A stretch of 57,976 nt of DNA, taken from Clostridia bacterium (GTDB taxonomy: Bacteria; Bacillota; Clostridia; Monoglobales; Monoglobaceae). Where the stretch lies: assembly GCA_017456605.1 (NCBI GenBank), contig JAFTJA010000010.1, forward strand, positions 1 to 57,976. Reading direction: 5' to 3'. Made by a program: the position numbers and the translations under genes. How positions within the stretch are numbered: position 1 is the first letter of the stretch; each line of letters starts with the position of its first letter. Of this stretch, positions 17,334 to 25,966 are shown piece after piece. The notes below the pieces were generated by a model that was not told the origin of the DNA, ran no database searches, and saw only the letters and a list, made by a program, of their open reading frames with translations.

Positions 17334-17942
17334 ATGCTTGCAGATATTGGAGCAGTTGCGGTTGTTGTGATTTTTATTGCCATAGGATATAAGTCAGGGC
17401 TTATGAAATCCCTCATAAGCATCGTGTCATATGTTTTGTCGATTATCCTTTCGTTTTGGTTTTATCCCATTGTATCAGGGTGGCTGAAAAAGACAGCTGT
17501 TTATACATACCTTGTTGATCTGATTGGCAAAAAGTATATGTCAGAAGGCGGTGTCTCAGCCGCGGTAGATGGTATCCGGGGCTTGAGTGATTTTGTTGAA
17601 ACAGCGTCAACAAACATTTCGGAAGCGCTGGCGACTATGGTGATAAACATACTCGCATTTTTGTTGGTGCTTGTGTTTTTTAAGATTGCGATACGACTTA
17701 TTGGAAAAACCCTGAATATATTCACAAAACTGCCGGTGATAAAACAGTTCAACCGCCTTGGCGGCGCTGTTTTGGGCGGTGGAATAGGAATAGTGGTGCT
17801 TTACATAATATTTGCGGTTTTGGTGCTCCTTGCACCCTTTGATGAAAACAGCAAAGTTATGACCGAAGTGAATGATTCAGCATTTGCTTCACAGCTTTAT
17901 GAAAACAATGTAATTCTTGATTTTATCAGCAAGGGAGAATAG
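17334..17942 (+). CDS. CvpA family membrane protein
   Basis: A 202-residue integral membrane protein with an N-terminal pair of helices (residues ~5-45, beginning [19 protein letters not shown]), a polar stretch, and further helices near residues 100-125 and 145-170. The [12 protein letters not shown] segment resembles the start of CvpA/YshB colicin V production family proteins. The family's function in Firmicutes is unresolved. The stop is one base before the rho start, so the two are translated together. Confidence 0.75.
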   Translation: MLADIGAVAVVVIFIAIGYKSGLMKSLISIVSYVLSIILSFWFYPIVSGWLKKTAVYTYLVDLIGKKYMSEGGVSAAVDGIRGLSDFVETASTNISEALATMVINILAFLLVLVFFKIAIRLIGKTLNIFTKLPVIKQFNRLGGAVLGGGIGIVVLYIIFAVLVLLAPFDENSKVMTEVNDSAFASQLYENNVILDFISKGE

Positions 17943-17943
17943 C

Positions 17944-19266
17944 ATGACAGAAAAGGGTATGTCAAAATTAAAGCTCAAGGAACTTCAGGAAATTGCGAGA
18001 GACCTTGAAATAAAAAATATATCAAAGCTCAAAAAAGACGAGCTTTTGGATGAAATAAAGAATTGTCAGGAAGGCGGGCAAAATCAAAACGACGCTTTGC
18101 CTGAAAATGACGAAGCTAAATATTCCGACCCCGTGAGAAAAACAAATCTTATGAGTGGTGTTCTTGAGGTTTTGGCTGACGGCTATGGGTTTTTGAGGTC
18201 GGACAACTATCAATCCGGCGAAAATGATGTGTATGTGCCCCAAAATCAAATAAGACGTTTCAACCTCAAAACGGGCGACTATATTGTGGGAAATACAAGA
18301 ATGCAGCGCGAGGGCGAGCGTTATCAGGCGCTTCTTTATGTGCAAACAGTGAATGGTGACAAGATTGATGCGTCAATTCACAGAAAATCATTTGAAGACC
18401 TGACCCCGGTTTTTCCCAAAGAACGGCTGAGGCTTGAGCGTGGGCAAGAAGAATTTTCTATGCGGCTTATTGATTTGGTTGCGCCAATAGGCAAAGGACA
18501 AAGGGGACTGATAGTAGCACCCCCAAAGGCGGGAAAGACCACACTTCTTAAAAGCATTGCAAAAAGTATAACCCAAAATAACCCCAATGTACATCTCATT
18601 GTGTTGCTTATTGATGAGCGGCCCGAAGAAGTCACGGATATGAAACGCAGCATAGACGGTGATGTTATTTATTCTGCCTTTGATGAAGAACCGCAAAACC
18701 ACACAAAGGTTGCAGAAATCGTGCTTGAAAGGGCAAAGCGCCTTGTGGAACACAAAAAGGACGTTGTCATTCTCCTTGATAGCATAACCCGTCTTGCGAG
18801 AGCCTATAATCTGACAGTTATGCCGTCGGGCAGAACCCTTTCGGGCGGTCTCGACCCCAGTGCACTGTATAAGCCCAAACGCTTTTTTGGAGCGGCACGG
18901 AATATAGAAGAGGGGGGAAGCCTTACTATTCTTGCAACTGCACTTGTTGAAACCGGCAGCCGTATGGATGATGTTATTTTTGAGGAATTCAAGGGTACGG
19001 GCAATATGGAAGTGCATCTTGACAGAAGACTCCAGGAGAAACGTGTTTTCCCTGCAATTGATATTGCAAAATCAGGTACAAGACGGGAGGAGCTTCTTCT
19101 GGACAAAGAAGAACTTGAAACAATTTGGGACATCCGGAAGGCATACACTTCGCACAACACCGTGGAGGTGACAGAAAATATACTGTCATATCTTGTGAAA
19201 ACAAAAAATAATGGGGAATTTATAAAGACTGTTCTGAAACCAAACTTAAACAAAAAAACGGGATAA
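17944..19266 (+). CDS. rho: Transcription termination factor Rho
   Basis: RNA-dependent ATPase that ends transcription, 440 residues. The N-terminal SAP-like Rho_N domain is seen in [18 protein letters not shown], followed by a short acidic linker, the cold-shock-like RNA-binding domain ([15 protein letters not shown]) and the ATPase with Walker [16 protein letters not shown] and Walker [16 protein letters not shown]. The Q-loop region [31 protein letters not shown] stretch is intact. The start ATG 17944 follows AAGGGAGAA. There is no clear intrinsic terminator behind the gene before the pgk promoter. Confidence 0.97.
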   Translation: MTEKGMSKLKLKELQEIARDLEIKNISKLKKDELLDEIKNCQEGGQNQNDALPENDEAKYSDPVRKTNLMSGVLEVLADGYGFLRSDNYQSGENDVYVPQNQIRRFNLKTGDYIVGNTRMQREGERYQALLYVQTVNGDKIDASIHRKSFEDLTPVFPKERLRLERGQEEFSMRLIDLVAPIGKGQRGLIVAPPKAGKTTLLKSIAKSITQNNPNVHLIVLLIDERPEEVTDMKRSIDGDVIYSAFDEEPQNHTKVAEIVLERAKRLVEHKKDVVILLDSITRLARAYNLTVMPSGRTLSGGLDPSALYKPKRFFGAARNIEEGGSLTILATALVETGSRMDDVIFEEFKGTGNMEVHLDRRLQEKRVFPAIDIAKSGTRREELLLDKEELETIWDIRKAYTSHNTVEVTENILSYLVKTKNNGEFIKTVLKPNLNKKTG

Positions 19267-19343
19267 AGAATCCAATTTTGAAGAATATGGCGGAACGCAC
19301 AATATTTCCCCAAAAAGATTGCGAAAATTTTAACAAAAAATAC

Positions 19344-19372
19344 TTGATAAATTTTGTTAAATAGAGTAAAAT
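19344..19372 (+). promoter_or_regulatory. Sigma-A promoter of the pgk-tpiA-gpmI genes, with flanking inverted repeat
   Basis: TTGATA (19344-19349), 17-base spacer, TAAAAT (19367-19372). A ten-base inverted repeat TTTAACAAAA (19329-19338) and TTTTGTTAAA (19352-19361) brackets the -35 and could be an operator. The pgk start is about 50 bases downstream. Confidence 0.7.
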
Positions 19373-19424
19373 ATATTTTGTGAAATCTATTAAACATTAA
19401 GATAAATATATGGAGGGTTTTAAA

Positions 19425-20615
19425 ATGAACAAAAAAACAGTTGATGATATTTGTCCAAAAGGCAAACGCGTTCTGGTGCGTTGCGATTTTAATGTTCCGA
19501 TTAAAGACGGCAAAATCACAGACGAAACAAGAATTGTAGGGGCTCTTCCCACAATCAAAAAACTTATAGAAGACGGTGCAAAGGTTATTCTTTGCTCACA
19601 TATGGGCAAGCCCAAGGGCGAGCCAAAGCCCGAGCTTTCACTTGCTCCTGTGGCGCAGCGTCTTTCTGAACTTCTGGGAAAAGACGTTGTTTTTGCAGCT
19701 GATGACACAGTTGTTGGCGAAAATGCAAAGAAGGCAGTTGCAGAAATGAACGATGGCGACGTTGTTCTTCTTGAAAACACAAGATACAGAGCAGAAGAAA
19801 CAAAGAACGTAGAAGAATTCAGCAAGGAACTTGCAAGCCTTTGTGATATTTTTGTAAACGATGCATTTGGTACAGCTCACCGTGCACACTGTTCAAATGT
19901 TGGCGTTACAGAATTTGTTGACGAGGCTGTCGGCGGTTACCTTATCAACAAGGAAATCGAATACCTCGGCAACGCAGTTAACAACCCGGTGAGACCTCTT
20001 GTTGCTGTTCTTGGCGGCAGCAAGGTTTCATCAAAGATTTCTGTTATCAACAATCTTTTGGAAAAGGTTGATACCCTCATTATCGGCGGTGGTATGGCTT
20101 ATACCTTTATGAAGGCTCTTGGCGAAGAAGTTGGTGATTCACTTCTTGAAGCTGACTACCTTGACTATGCAAAAGAAATGATGGCAAAGGCAGAGGAAAA
20201 GGGTGTAAAACTCCTTATCCCTGTTGATACAGTTGTTGCAAAGGCTTTTGACAACGATGCAGAAAAGAAGACTGTTGGCCGTGGCGAAATTGAAGCCGGC
20301 TGGCAGGGTCTTGATATCGGTGAAAAGACAATCGAGCTTTATAAAGATGCTCTCAAAGACGCTAAGACCGTTGTATGGAACGGACCTATGGGTGTGTTTG
20401 AAATGCCCAACTTTGCAAAAGGTACAAATGCAATAGCTCTTATGCTTGCTGACCTTGATGCTACAACAATCATCGGCGGTGGTGACAGCGTTGCGGCTGT
20501 TAATCAGGCTGGCCTTGGCGACAAGATGAGCCATATTTCAACAGGCGGCGGTGCTTCTCTTGAATTCCTTGAGGGCAAAGACCTCCCCGGCGTTGTTGCA
20601 ATCAACGATAAATAA
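19425..20615 (+). CDS. pgk: Phosphoglycerate kinase
   Basis: Converts 1,3-bisphosphoglycerate and ADP to 3-phosphoglycerate and ATP. The 396-residue protein starts with the RCDFNVP substrate-binding motif ([14 protein letters not shown]), contains [10 protein letters not shown] and the WNGPMGVFE region, and ends with GGGDSVAA and [13 protein letters not shown] nucleotide-site motifs. ATG 19425 follows GGAGGG at a good distance. It is the first gene of a glycolytic set; gapA is not adjacent, unlike in many Firmicutes. Codon use leans to preferred codons, as expected for an abundant enzyme. Confidence 0.97.
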   Translation: MNKKTVDDICPKGKRVLVRCDFNVPIKDGKITDETRIVGALPTIKKLIEDGAKVILCSHMGKPKGEPKPELSLAPVAQRLSELLGKDVVFAADDTVVGENAKKAVAEMNDGDVVLLENTRYRAEETKNVEEFSKELASLCDIFVNDAFGTAHRAHCSNVGVTEFVDEAVGGYLINKEIEYLGNAVNNPVRPLVAVLGGSKVSSKISVINNLLEKVDTLIIGGGMAYTFMKALGEEVGDSLLEADYLDYAKEMMAKAEEKGVKLLIPVDTVVAKAFDNDAEKKTVGRGEIEAGWQGLDIGEKTIELYKDALKDAKTVVWNGPMGVFEMPNFAKGTNAIALMLADLDATTIIGGGDSVAAVNQAGLGDKMSHISTGGGASLEFLEGKDLPGVVAINDK

Positions 20616-20636
20616 AAGACAAAGGAGAAAACAAAA

Positions 20637-21389
20637 ATGGGAAAGTATATTATTGCAGGCAACTGGAAAATGAACAAGTTGCCAAGCGAAACATATGATT
20701 TTGTAAAAGAGGTTGCTGCTGCAACAGAAGGTGCTAAGTGCGAAGTGGTTTGTTGCACACCTTATGTTTGCCTTTCTGAGGCAATTCGCGCAGCAAAAGA
20801 TACACACGTTAAAATCGGTGCTGAAAATCTTCATTTTGAAGATAAGGGTGCCTTTACAGGTGAAGTAAGCGCAGATATGCTTGTTGATATGGGCGCCAGC
20901 TATGTAATCATCGGTCACTCTGAAAGAAGACAGTACTTTGCAGAAACTGACGAAACAGTGAACCTCAAAACCAAAAAGGCTCTCGAAAAAGGTCTTATCC
21001 CCATTGTATGCGTTGGTGAAAGTCTTGAAGAAAGAGAAGCCGGAATCACAATGGACCTCATTGCTATTCAGGTTAAAAAAGCTTTCGCAGGTATCGATGC
21101 AGAGGATGCAAAGAAGGTTGTTATTGCTTATGAGCCAATTTGGGCTATCGGCACAGGCAAGACTGCTACAGCTGAGCAGGCTCAGGAAGTTTGCGAAGGC
21201 ATCAGAAAAATTTTTGCAGAGCTTTATTGCGAAAAGTGTGCTAAGGAAGTTACTATTCAGTACGGCGGCAGTATGAATGCAGGCAATGCGGCAGAGCTTT
21301 TGGCAAAGAATGACATTGACGGCGGCCTTATCGGCGGCGCAAGCCTCAAGAGTGCAGATTTTGCTGTAATTGTAAAAGCGGCACAGTAA
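20637..21389 (+). CDS. tpiA: Triosephosphate isomerase
   Basis: Interconverts dihydroxyacetone phosphate and glyceraldehyde 3-phosphate. The 250-residue TIM barrel shows GNWKMNKL at the N-terminus, the catalytic histidine in [12 protein letters not shown], the catalytic glutamate in [14 protein letters not shown], and the phosphate-binding YGGSMNAGN and GGASL loops. The start is behind AAAGGAG, 21 bases after pgk. A hairpin followed by a short T-rich stretch separates it from gpmI. Confidence 0.97.
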   Translation: MGKYIIAGNWKMNKLPSETYDFVKEVAAATEGAKCEVVCCTPYVCLSEAIRAAKDTHVKIGAENLHFEDKGAFTGEVSADMLVDMGASYVIIGHSERRQYFAETDETVNLKTKKALEKGLIPIVCVGESLEEREAGITMDLIAIQVKKAFAGIDAEDAKKVVIAYEPIWAIGTGKTATAEQAQEVCEGIRKIFAELYCEKCAKEVTIQYGGSMNAGNAAELLAKNDIDGGLIGGASLKSADFAVIVKAAQ

Positions 21390-21406
21390 TTTTAAAATAA
21401 AGAATG

Positions 21407-21434
21407 AGGGCGAACGAAAAATTCGCCCTTGTTT
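21407..21434 (+). terminator. Hairpin with T-rich tail between tpiA and gpmI
   Basis: AGGGCGAA (21407-21414) pairs with TTCGCCCT (21422-21429) around a seven-base loop and is followed by TGTTTT. It looks like a weak intrinsic terminator or an mRNA 3'-end stabiliser inside the glycolytic gene set. Confidence 0.65.
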
Positions 21435-21467
21435 TAAGTTAATCCAGGCTAAAGAAAGGAAAAAACA

Positions 21468-23003
21468 ATGAGTAAGAAACCTTATGCACTTATAATAATG
21501 GACGGTTACGGTGTGAACGAGCGTCACGAGGGAAATGCTATTTATACAGCGAAAACCCCCAATATGGACAAGTACCTCGCTGAATTCCCCAACACTGTTA
21601 TCCACGCGTCAGGTATGGATGTAGGTCTCCCCGAGGGACAAATGGGAAACTCTGAGGTTGGACACACCAACATAGGCGCAGGAAGAATTGTATATCAGGA
21701 GCTTACACGAATCACCAAGTCAATCGAGGACGGTGACTTTTTTGAAAACGAAGCTCTTTGCGGCGCTGTTGAAAACTGCAAAAAGAACAATTCGGCACTT
21801 CACTTTATGGGTCTTCTGTCTGATGGTGGTGTTCACAGCCATATAAATCACCTTTACGGACTACTTGAAATGGCGAAGAAAAACGGACTCAGCCAAGTTT
21901 TTGTTCACTGCTTTATGGATGGCCGTGACGTTTCTCCCACATCGGGAGCTGATTTTGTAAGCCAATTGGTTGAAAAAATGAGAAATCTTGAAGTTGGCAA
22001 AATCGCGACTGTAATGGGTAGATATTATGCCATGGACCGCGACAATCGTTGGGAACGTGTAAGTGAAGCTTATAATGCTATGATAAAGGGCGAGGGAAAT
22101 AAGGACACATCTGCTGTAAATGCCGTTAAAAAATCTTATAATGATGGTGTTACTGATGAGTTTGTTGTCCCGACGGTTATAACTGATGACAGCGGAAATG
22201 CACTTGGAAAGATTTCTGAAAACGACTCGGTTGTGTTCTTCAATTTCAGACCCGACCGTGCAAGAGAAATTACAAGAACTATTGTTGATACAGAGTTTAG
22301 CGGATTTGAAAGAGAATTCTTTAACACCTATTTTGTTTGTATGACCCAGTATGATGCGTCAATGCCAAATGTAAATGTTGCATTTAAGCCCCAGAGCCTT
22401 GTGAATACCTTTGGTGAATATATCAGCCAGAAGGGTCTCAGACAGCTTAGAATTGCAGAAACTGAGAAGTATGCACATGTTACATTCTTCTTCAACGGCG
22501 GTGTTGAGTCGGTTTATGACGGCGAAGACAGAGCTCTTATCAATTCACCTAAAGTTGCCACCTATGATCTCCAGCCCGAAATGAGTGCCTTTGAGGTATG
22601 TGACGAGGTTGTGAAGCGCATTGAAAGCGGCGAATATGATGTTATCATTCTCAATTTCGCAAACTGTGATATGGTGGGACACACCGGTGTGTTTGATGCG
22701 GCTGTAAAGGCTGTTGAAACAGTTGACTGTTGTCTTGGCAAAACAGTTGATGCAATCCTCAAAATGGGCGGTACAGCTCTTATTACAGCGGACCACGGAA
22801 ATGCCGACCAGATGCTTGACTACGCTACAAACGATGTGTTCACAGCACACACAACCAATGTTGTTCCTCTTGTTTTGGCAGGTGGACCTGATGGCGCTAA
22901 GCTGAAAGTGGGAAGACTTGCTGACCTTGCTCCCACAATGCTTGACCTTATGGGACTTTCAAAACCTGCTGAAATGACAGGCGAAAGTCTTTTGATTAAA
23001 TAA
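21468..23003 (+). CDS. gpmI: 2,3-bisphosphoglycerate-independent phosphoglycerate mutase
   Basis: Converts 3-phosphoglycerate to 2-phosphoglycerate with a manganese-dependent phosphoserine mechanism. At 511 residues the length is typical. Seen: metal ligand in ALIIMDGYGVNE, catalytic serine in GQMGNSEVGHTNIGAG, CFMDGRDVSPTS, the FNFRPDRARE region, and the C-terminal metal ligands in ILNFANCDMVGHTG and TADHGNADQM. The start follows AAAGAAAGGA. A hairpin terminator closes the set at 23021. Confidence 0.97.
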   Translation: MSKKPYALIIMDGYGVNERHEGNAIYTAKTPNMDKYLAEFPNTVIHASGMDVGLPEGQMGNSEVGHTNIGAGRIVYQELTRITKSIEDGDFFENEALCGAVENCKKNNSALHFMGLLSDGGVHSHINHLYGLLEMAKKNGLSQVFVHCFMDGRDVSPTSGADFVSQLVEKMRNLEVGKIATVMGRYYAMDRDNRWERVSEAYNAMIKGEGNKDTSAVNAVKKSYNDGVTDEFVVPTVITDDSGNALGKISENDSVVFFNFRPDRAREITRTIVDTEFSGFEREFFNTYFVCMTQYDASMPNVNVAFKPQSLVNTFGEYISQKGLRQLRIAETEKYAHVTFFFNGGVESVYDGEDRALINSPKVATYDLQPEMSAFEVCDEVVKRIESGEYDVIILNFANCDMVGHTGVFDAAVKAVETVDCCLGKTVDAILKMGGTALITADHGNADQMLDYATNDVFTAHTTNVVPLVLAGGPDGAKLKVGRLADLAPTMLDLMGLSKPAEMTGESLLIK

Positions 23004-23020
23004 CAGGAAAATTAGAATTT

Positions 23021-23050
23021 AGTGACACACAACTGTGTGTCACTTTTCTT
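23021..23050 (+). terminator. Intrinsic terminator after gpmI
   Basis: AGTGACACAC (23021-23030), AACT loop, GTGTGTCACT (23035-23044), then a T-rich run reaching past 23050. A ten-base perfect stem with a T tract. Confidence 0.88.
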
Positions 23051-23113
23051 TTTTTGCAGGAATTTTTGTGAAAATAGGGGTTAAACTAACAAAAACTGTG
23101 AAAGGGAAAAGTG

Positions 23114-24727
23114 ATGAAAGAAAAAACATTGTTATACAACGGACAGATATTTACGGTGAACAAAAGTGACGATATAGCAGAAGCAATTCTGTTTGAAGAA
23201 GATAAAATCTTGTTTGTAGGCAAAACAGCAGAAGCCCTGAGGCTCATAGATGAAAACACTGAATGGAAAGATTTATATGGCTGTGCGGTGCTCCCGGGGT
23301 TTGTTGATTGTCACATCCATATGGCGGTGGCAGGCACAAAAATTCACAACCAGATTGACTTGTCAAAAAAAGCGGGAATAACATCGGTCCCACAGCTCCT
23401 TGAAAAGGTGAAAAAGGTGGCGGACGAGTCGGAAAAAGGCGACTGGATAATCGGCAGCAGTTACAGCAACGAATCCCTTGATGAAAAGCGGCATATAACG
23501 GCAAGAGAGCTTGACCAGGTGTCGCCCGAAACACCTGTTCTCATAATCCATACCAGCGGACACATAAGCGTTGCAAACACTGCTGCTCTGAAAATTGCAG
23601 AAAGCAAGGGCTTCAAGCTGGACAGAGAAGGCGTTTTGAAGGATAAAGACAAAAACCCCACCGGCGTTTTGCAGGAGGAGGCACACTTTGCAATGCTGAA
23701 AATGTCGCCGGTCTTGCCATCGGACGAAGAATTGGTCCTCGGTATAGAAAAATTTAGCAGGGACTTAAGAAAACGAGGGATTACCTCAGCACATGATGCG
23801 GGCGGGTTTGGAACAGCAACTTTTCGGACACTTCAAAGGGCAAACCTTGAAAAAAAGCTTTTTTGTCGCACCTACCCGATGCTGTGGACACTTTTTGGAA
23901 AGGCGGCACAGATTGAAATGGCGCAAAACTCCTTTGAATCGGGCTTTTATACGGGGTTTGGCGATAATATGCTGAAAAAGGGTCCGTTCAAAATTATGAC
24001 AGACGGCTCGGCAGTTGGGGGGACTTGTGCTGCGCGCAAACCGCTTATGCATCTTGGTGAAATAACGCCCACAACATTCAGTCAGGAAGAAATGGACGAA
24101 ATTTTTGTGGAGGGGCATCGCCTTGGCTTCCAGCTTACGGCACATGCTGTGGGAGATAAAGCCATTGAGATGGTCCTGAATTCTTATGAAAAGGCGATGA
24201 ATGCTTATCCAAGAAAGGATGCACGGCACAGAATTGAGCATTGTTTTTTGTGTACGCCAAGTCTTGTGGAGCGTATCAAAAAGCTTGGGGTTTTGCCGAT
24301 TCCCAATCCAGGATTTTTGTCGGTGTGGGGCGGCGTTTTTGAAAAATATTATGGCGACAGGCTTCAAAATGTGATGCCCCTCAAAGCTTTTGAGGACGCG
24401 GGCGTGATGACGCCATTTGGCTCGGATGCTATGGTTATTGAGGAATACGGACCACTTTTTGGAATTGCTGCAGCAATGGAAAGACGCGACCTGAAGACGG
24501 GAGTGGCTATCAATGAAGAAGAAAAAATATCTTTGATGCGTGCCATAAGGTGCTACACCTATTTTGGTGCTTTTGCTTCTTTTGAGGAAAAAATGAAAGG
24601 CAGTCTTGAAGTGGGAAAACTGGCAGATTTGGTGGTTCTCAGCGATTCGATTACAGGAAAAACACCAGATGAAATACGAAAAATCAAGGTAGCGGAAAGC
24701 TATCTGGGGGGGATTCGATTTTCGTAA
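23114..24727 (+). CDS. Amidohydrolase family protein, YtcJ-like
   Basis: A 537-residue metal-dependent hydrolase of the amidohydrolase_3 group. The HxH metal motif is in GFVDCHIHMAVAG, further ligands fit LTAHAVGDKAIE and RHRIEHCFL, and the late aspartate fits TPFGSDAMV. Relatives hydrolyse N-formyl or N-acyl amides, but the substrate cannot be told from sequence. No signal peptide. The start ATG at 23114 follows AAAGGGAAAA; the GTG just before it is a less likely start. It stands between the gpmI terminator and the DUF2232 promoter, so it may be transcribed alone; I see no convincing promoter. Confidence 0.85.
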   Translation: MKEKTLLYNGQIFTVNKSDDIAEAILFEEDKILFVGKTAEALRLIDENTEWKDLYGCAVLPGFVDCHIHMAVAGTKIHNQIDLSKKAGITSVPQLLEKVKKVADESEKGDWIIGSSYSNESLDEKRHITARELDQVSPETPVLIIHTSGHISVANTAALKIAESKGFKLDREGVLKDKDKNPTGVLQEEAHFAMLKMSPVLPSDEELVLGIEKFSRDLRKRGITSAHDAGGFGTATFRTLQRANLEKKLFCRTYPMLWTLFGKAAQIEMAQNSFESGFYTGFGDNMLKKGPFKIMTDGSAVGGTCAARKPLMHLGEITPTTFSQEEMDEIFVEGHRLGFQLTAHAVGDKAIEMVLNSYEKAMNAYPRKDARHRIEHCFLCTPSLVERIKKLGVLPIPNPGFLSVWGGVFEKYYGDRLQNVMPLKAFEDAGVMTPFGSDAMVIEEYGPLFGIAAAMERRDLKTGVAINEEEKISLMRAIRCYTYFGAFASFEEKMKGSLEVGKLADLVVLSDSITGKTPDEIRKIKVAESYLGGIRFS

Positions 24728-24771
24728 AGCTTAAATGCCTTGAATAAATATGAAAAAAATAGTCAAAACAG

Positions 24772-24800
24772 TTGAAAAAAAAATATATATTTGATATAAT
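24772..24800 (+). promoter_or_regulatory. Sigma-A promoter of the DUF2232-gdpP-rplI-dnaB unit
   Basis: TTGAAA (24772-24777), 17-base spacer, perfect TATAAT (24795-24800). About 130 bases of leader follow before the start codon, containing several small stems (for example CCGCTGT with ACAGTGG at 24888-24903). I recognise no known riboswitch in it. Confidence 0.8.
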
Positions 24801-24933
24801 ATACTGTAAAATGTGGCGAATAGCGTGTTTTCTTCGCTAAAGGCTTAAAGAAAAAGTGCAAAGTGGCTTTGTTATATATGGTCAAAACCGCTGTGTACAG
24901 TGGATTTAGGGAATGTCTCAAGGAGAAAGTGAT

Positions 24934-25935
24934 ATGAATCACAACAAAACAAAAGCACTTCGTGAAGGCGCTATGATGGTTGCCCTTACGGTTATTTTTA
25001 TTCTGATTTCGGTGTATGTCCCTGTTCTTTCTTTTTTAGGGACACTGGCAGCACCTGTACCTATGGCGGCACTTGCCGCACGAAATGGTCTGAGACCTGT
25101 ATGGATTGCTGTGTTCGCCGTTTTTGCACTTACTGTGTTTATTACGGGCGGAAATATACTTTCTGCGGTGTCAACGGTGTTGATGTCGGTTATTCCCGGT
25201 GCTGTCTGCGGATATTTCCTGGGAAAACGGGCACCGTTTTTCAACATACTTTTTGCGACGTGCGTTGCAGTGTGCGTGGGCTGGGTTTTTGAACTTTTGG
25301 CGATAAATATGTTTGCAGGTGACGGCATTGACGAGATGTTCACACAGTTTGGTGAACAGATTAAAGCCATGAGCGAAGCGGTGCTCCAAAGCATCCCCCA
25401 AAGCCAGCTTGATGCACTTGGCGTATCATCGGCGGCAGAAATGATGGATGCAGTGATTGAAGCCGTCCAGTACACCGTCAGGGTTTATCTCCCGTCTTTT
25501 GTGATAGTAAGCGCTATGGTGACAGGGTATATAACGCTCCGAATAAGTGCTTTTGTGATAAGACGTGCAAAAATTGCGGAAGTTTCGGTTGTGAAATTTT
25601 CCATGATGAAGGCGCCAAAAAGTATGAGCGTTGCTCTTTTGGTGTTTTATGTAATTCATCTTTTTTCAACACCGGGGTCGCTTGTATGGCTGGTGCTTGC
25701 AAATATTGTGATGGTTCTTTATACCATTATGAGTGTGTGTGGCTTGTCATTCATTGACTATAAATTCAAAGAAAAAATCCGTTCTGCCTGGGCGAGAGGA
25801 GCCATTTATCTGGTGGCATTGCTTTTGGCAAGTACGTTTGTATCAATACTATCAACAGTGCTGATTATAATTGGCATCTTAGACAGCGGACGTGATTTCA
25901 GAAAGATAGGAGCAACCGAAAATTACGGGGGCTAA
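24934..25935 (+). CDS. DUF2232 (YybS-type) multi-pass membrane protein
   Basis: A 333-residue protein with about eight hydrophobic helices. Its size, topology and position directly before gdpP and rplI match YybS of Bacillus (DUF2232). The helical pattern is distantly like the S components of ECF transporters, but no substrate is known. The ATG at 24934 follows AAGGAG; a further in-frame ATG at 24913 lies upstream of that site and is less likely. A polar insert around residues 130-175 contains a short glutamine- and alanine-rich stretch. Confidence 0.82.
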   Translation: MNHNKTKALREGAMMVALTVIFILISVYVPVLSFLGTLAAPVPMAALAARNGLRPVWIAVFAVFALTVFITGGNILSAVSTVLMSVIPGAVCGYFLGKRAPFFNILFATCVAVCVGWVFELLAINMFAGDGIDEMFTQFGEQIKAMSEAVLQSIPQSQLDALGVSSAAEMMDAVIEAVQYTVRVYLPSFVIVSAMVTGYITLRISAFVIRRAKIAEVSVVKFSMMKAPKSMSVALLVFYVIHLFSTPGSLVWLVLANIVMVLYTIMSVCGLSFIDYKFKEKIRSAWARGAIYLVALLLASTFVSILSTVLIIIGILDSGRDFRKIGATENYGG

Positions 25936-25966
25936 ACGTTATGAAACCATTTGGAGGTGATTTCAA

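Noticed and set aside
19373..19424. Rex operator at TTGTGAAATCTATTAAAC (19378)
   Set aside because: Only the left half resembles a Rex half-site; the right half matches poorly.
20538..21605. Long open frame on the minus strand opposite tpiA
   Set aside because: Cysteine-, phenylalanine- and serine-rich translation typical of antisense frames, no ribosome site, fully covered by well-supported tpiA, pgk and gpmI.
23045..23113. Promoter for the amidohydrolase gene
   Set aside because: TTGTGA-like strings exist, but no -10 at 16-18 bases scores convincingly.
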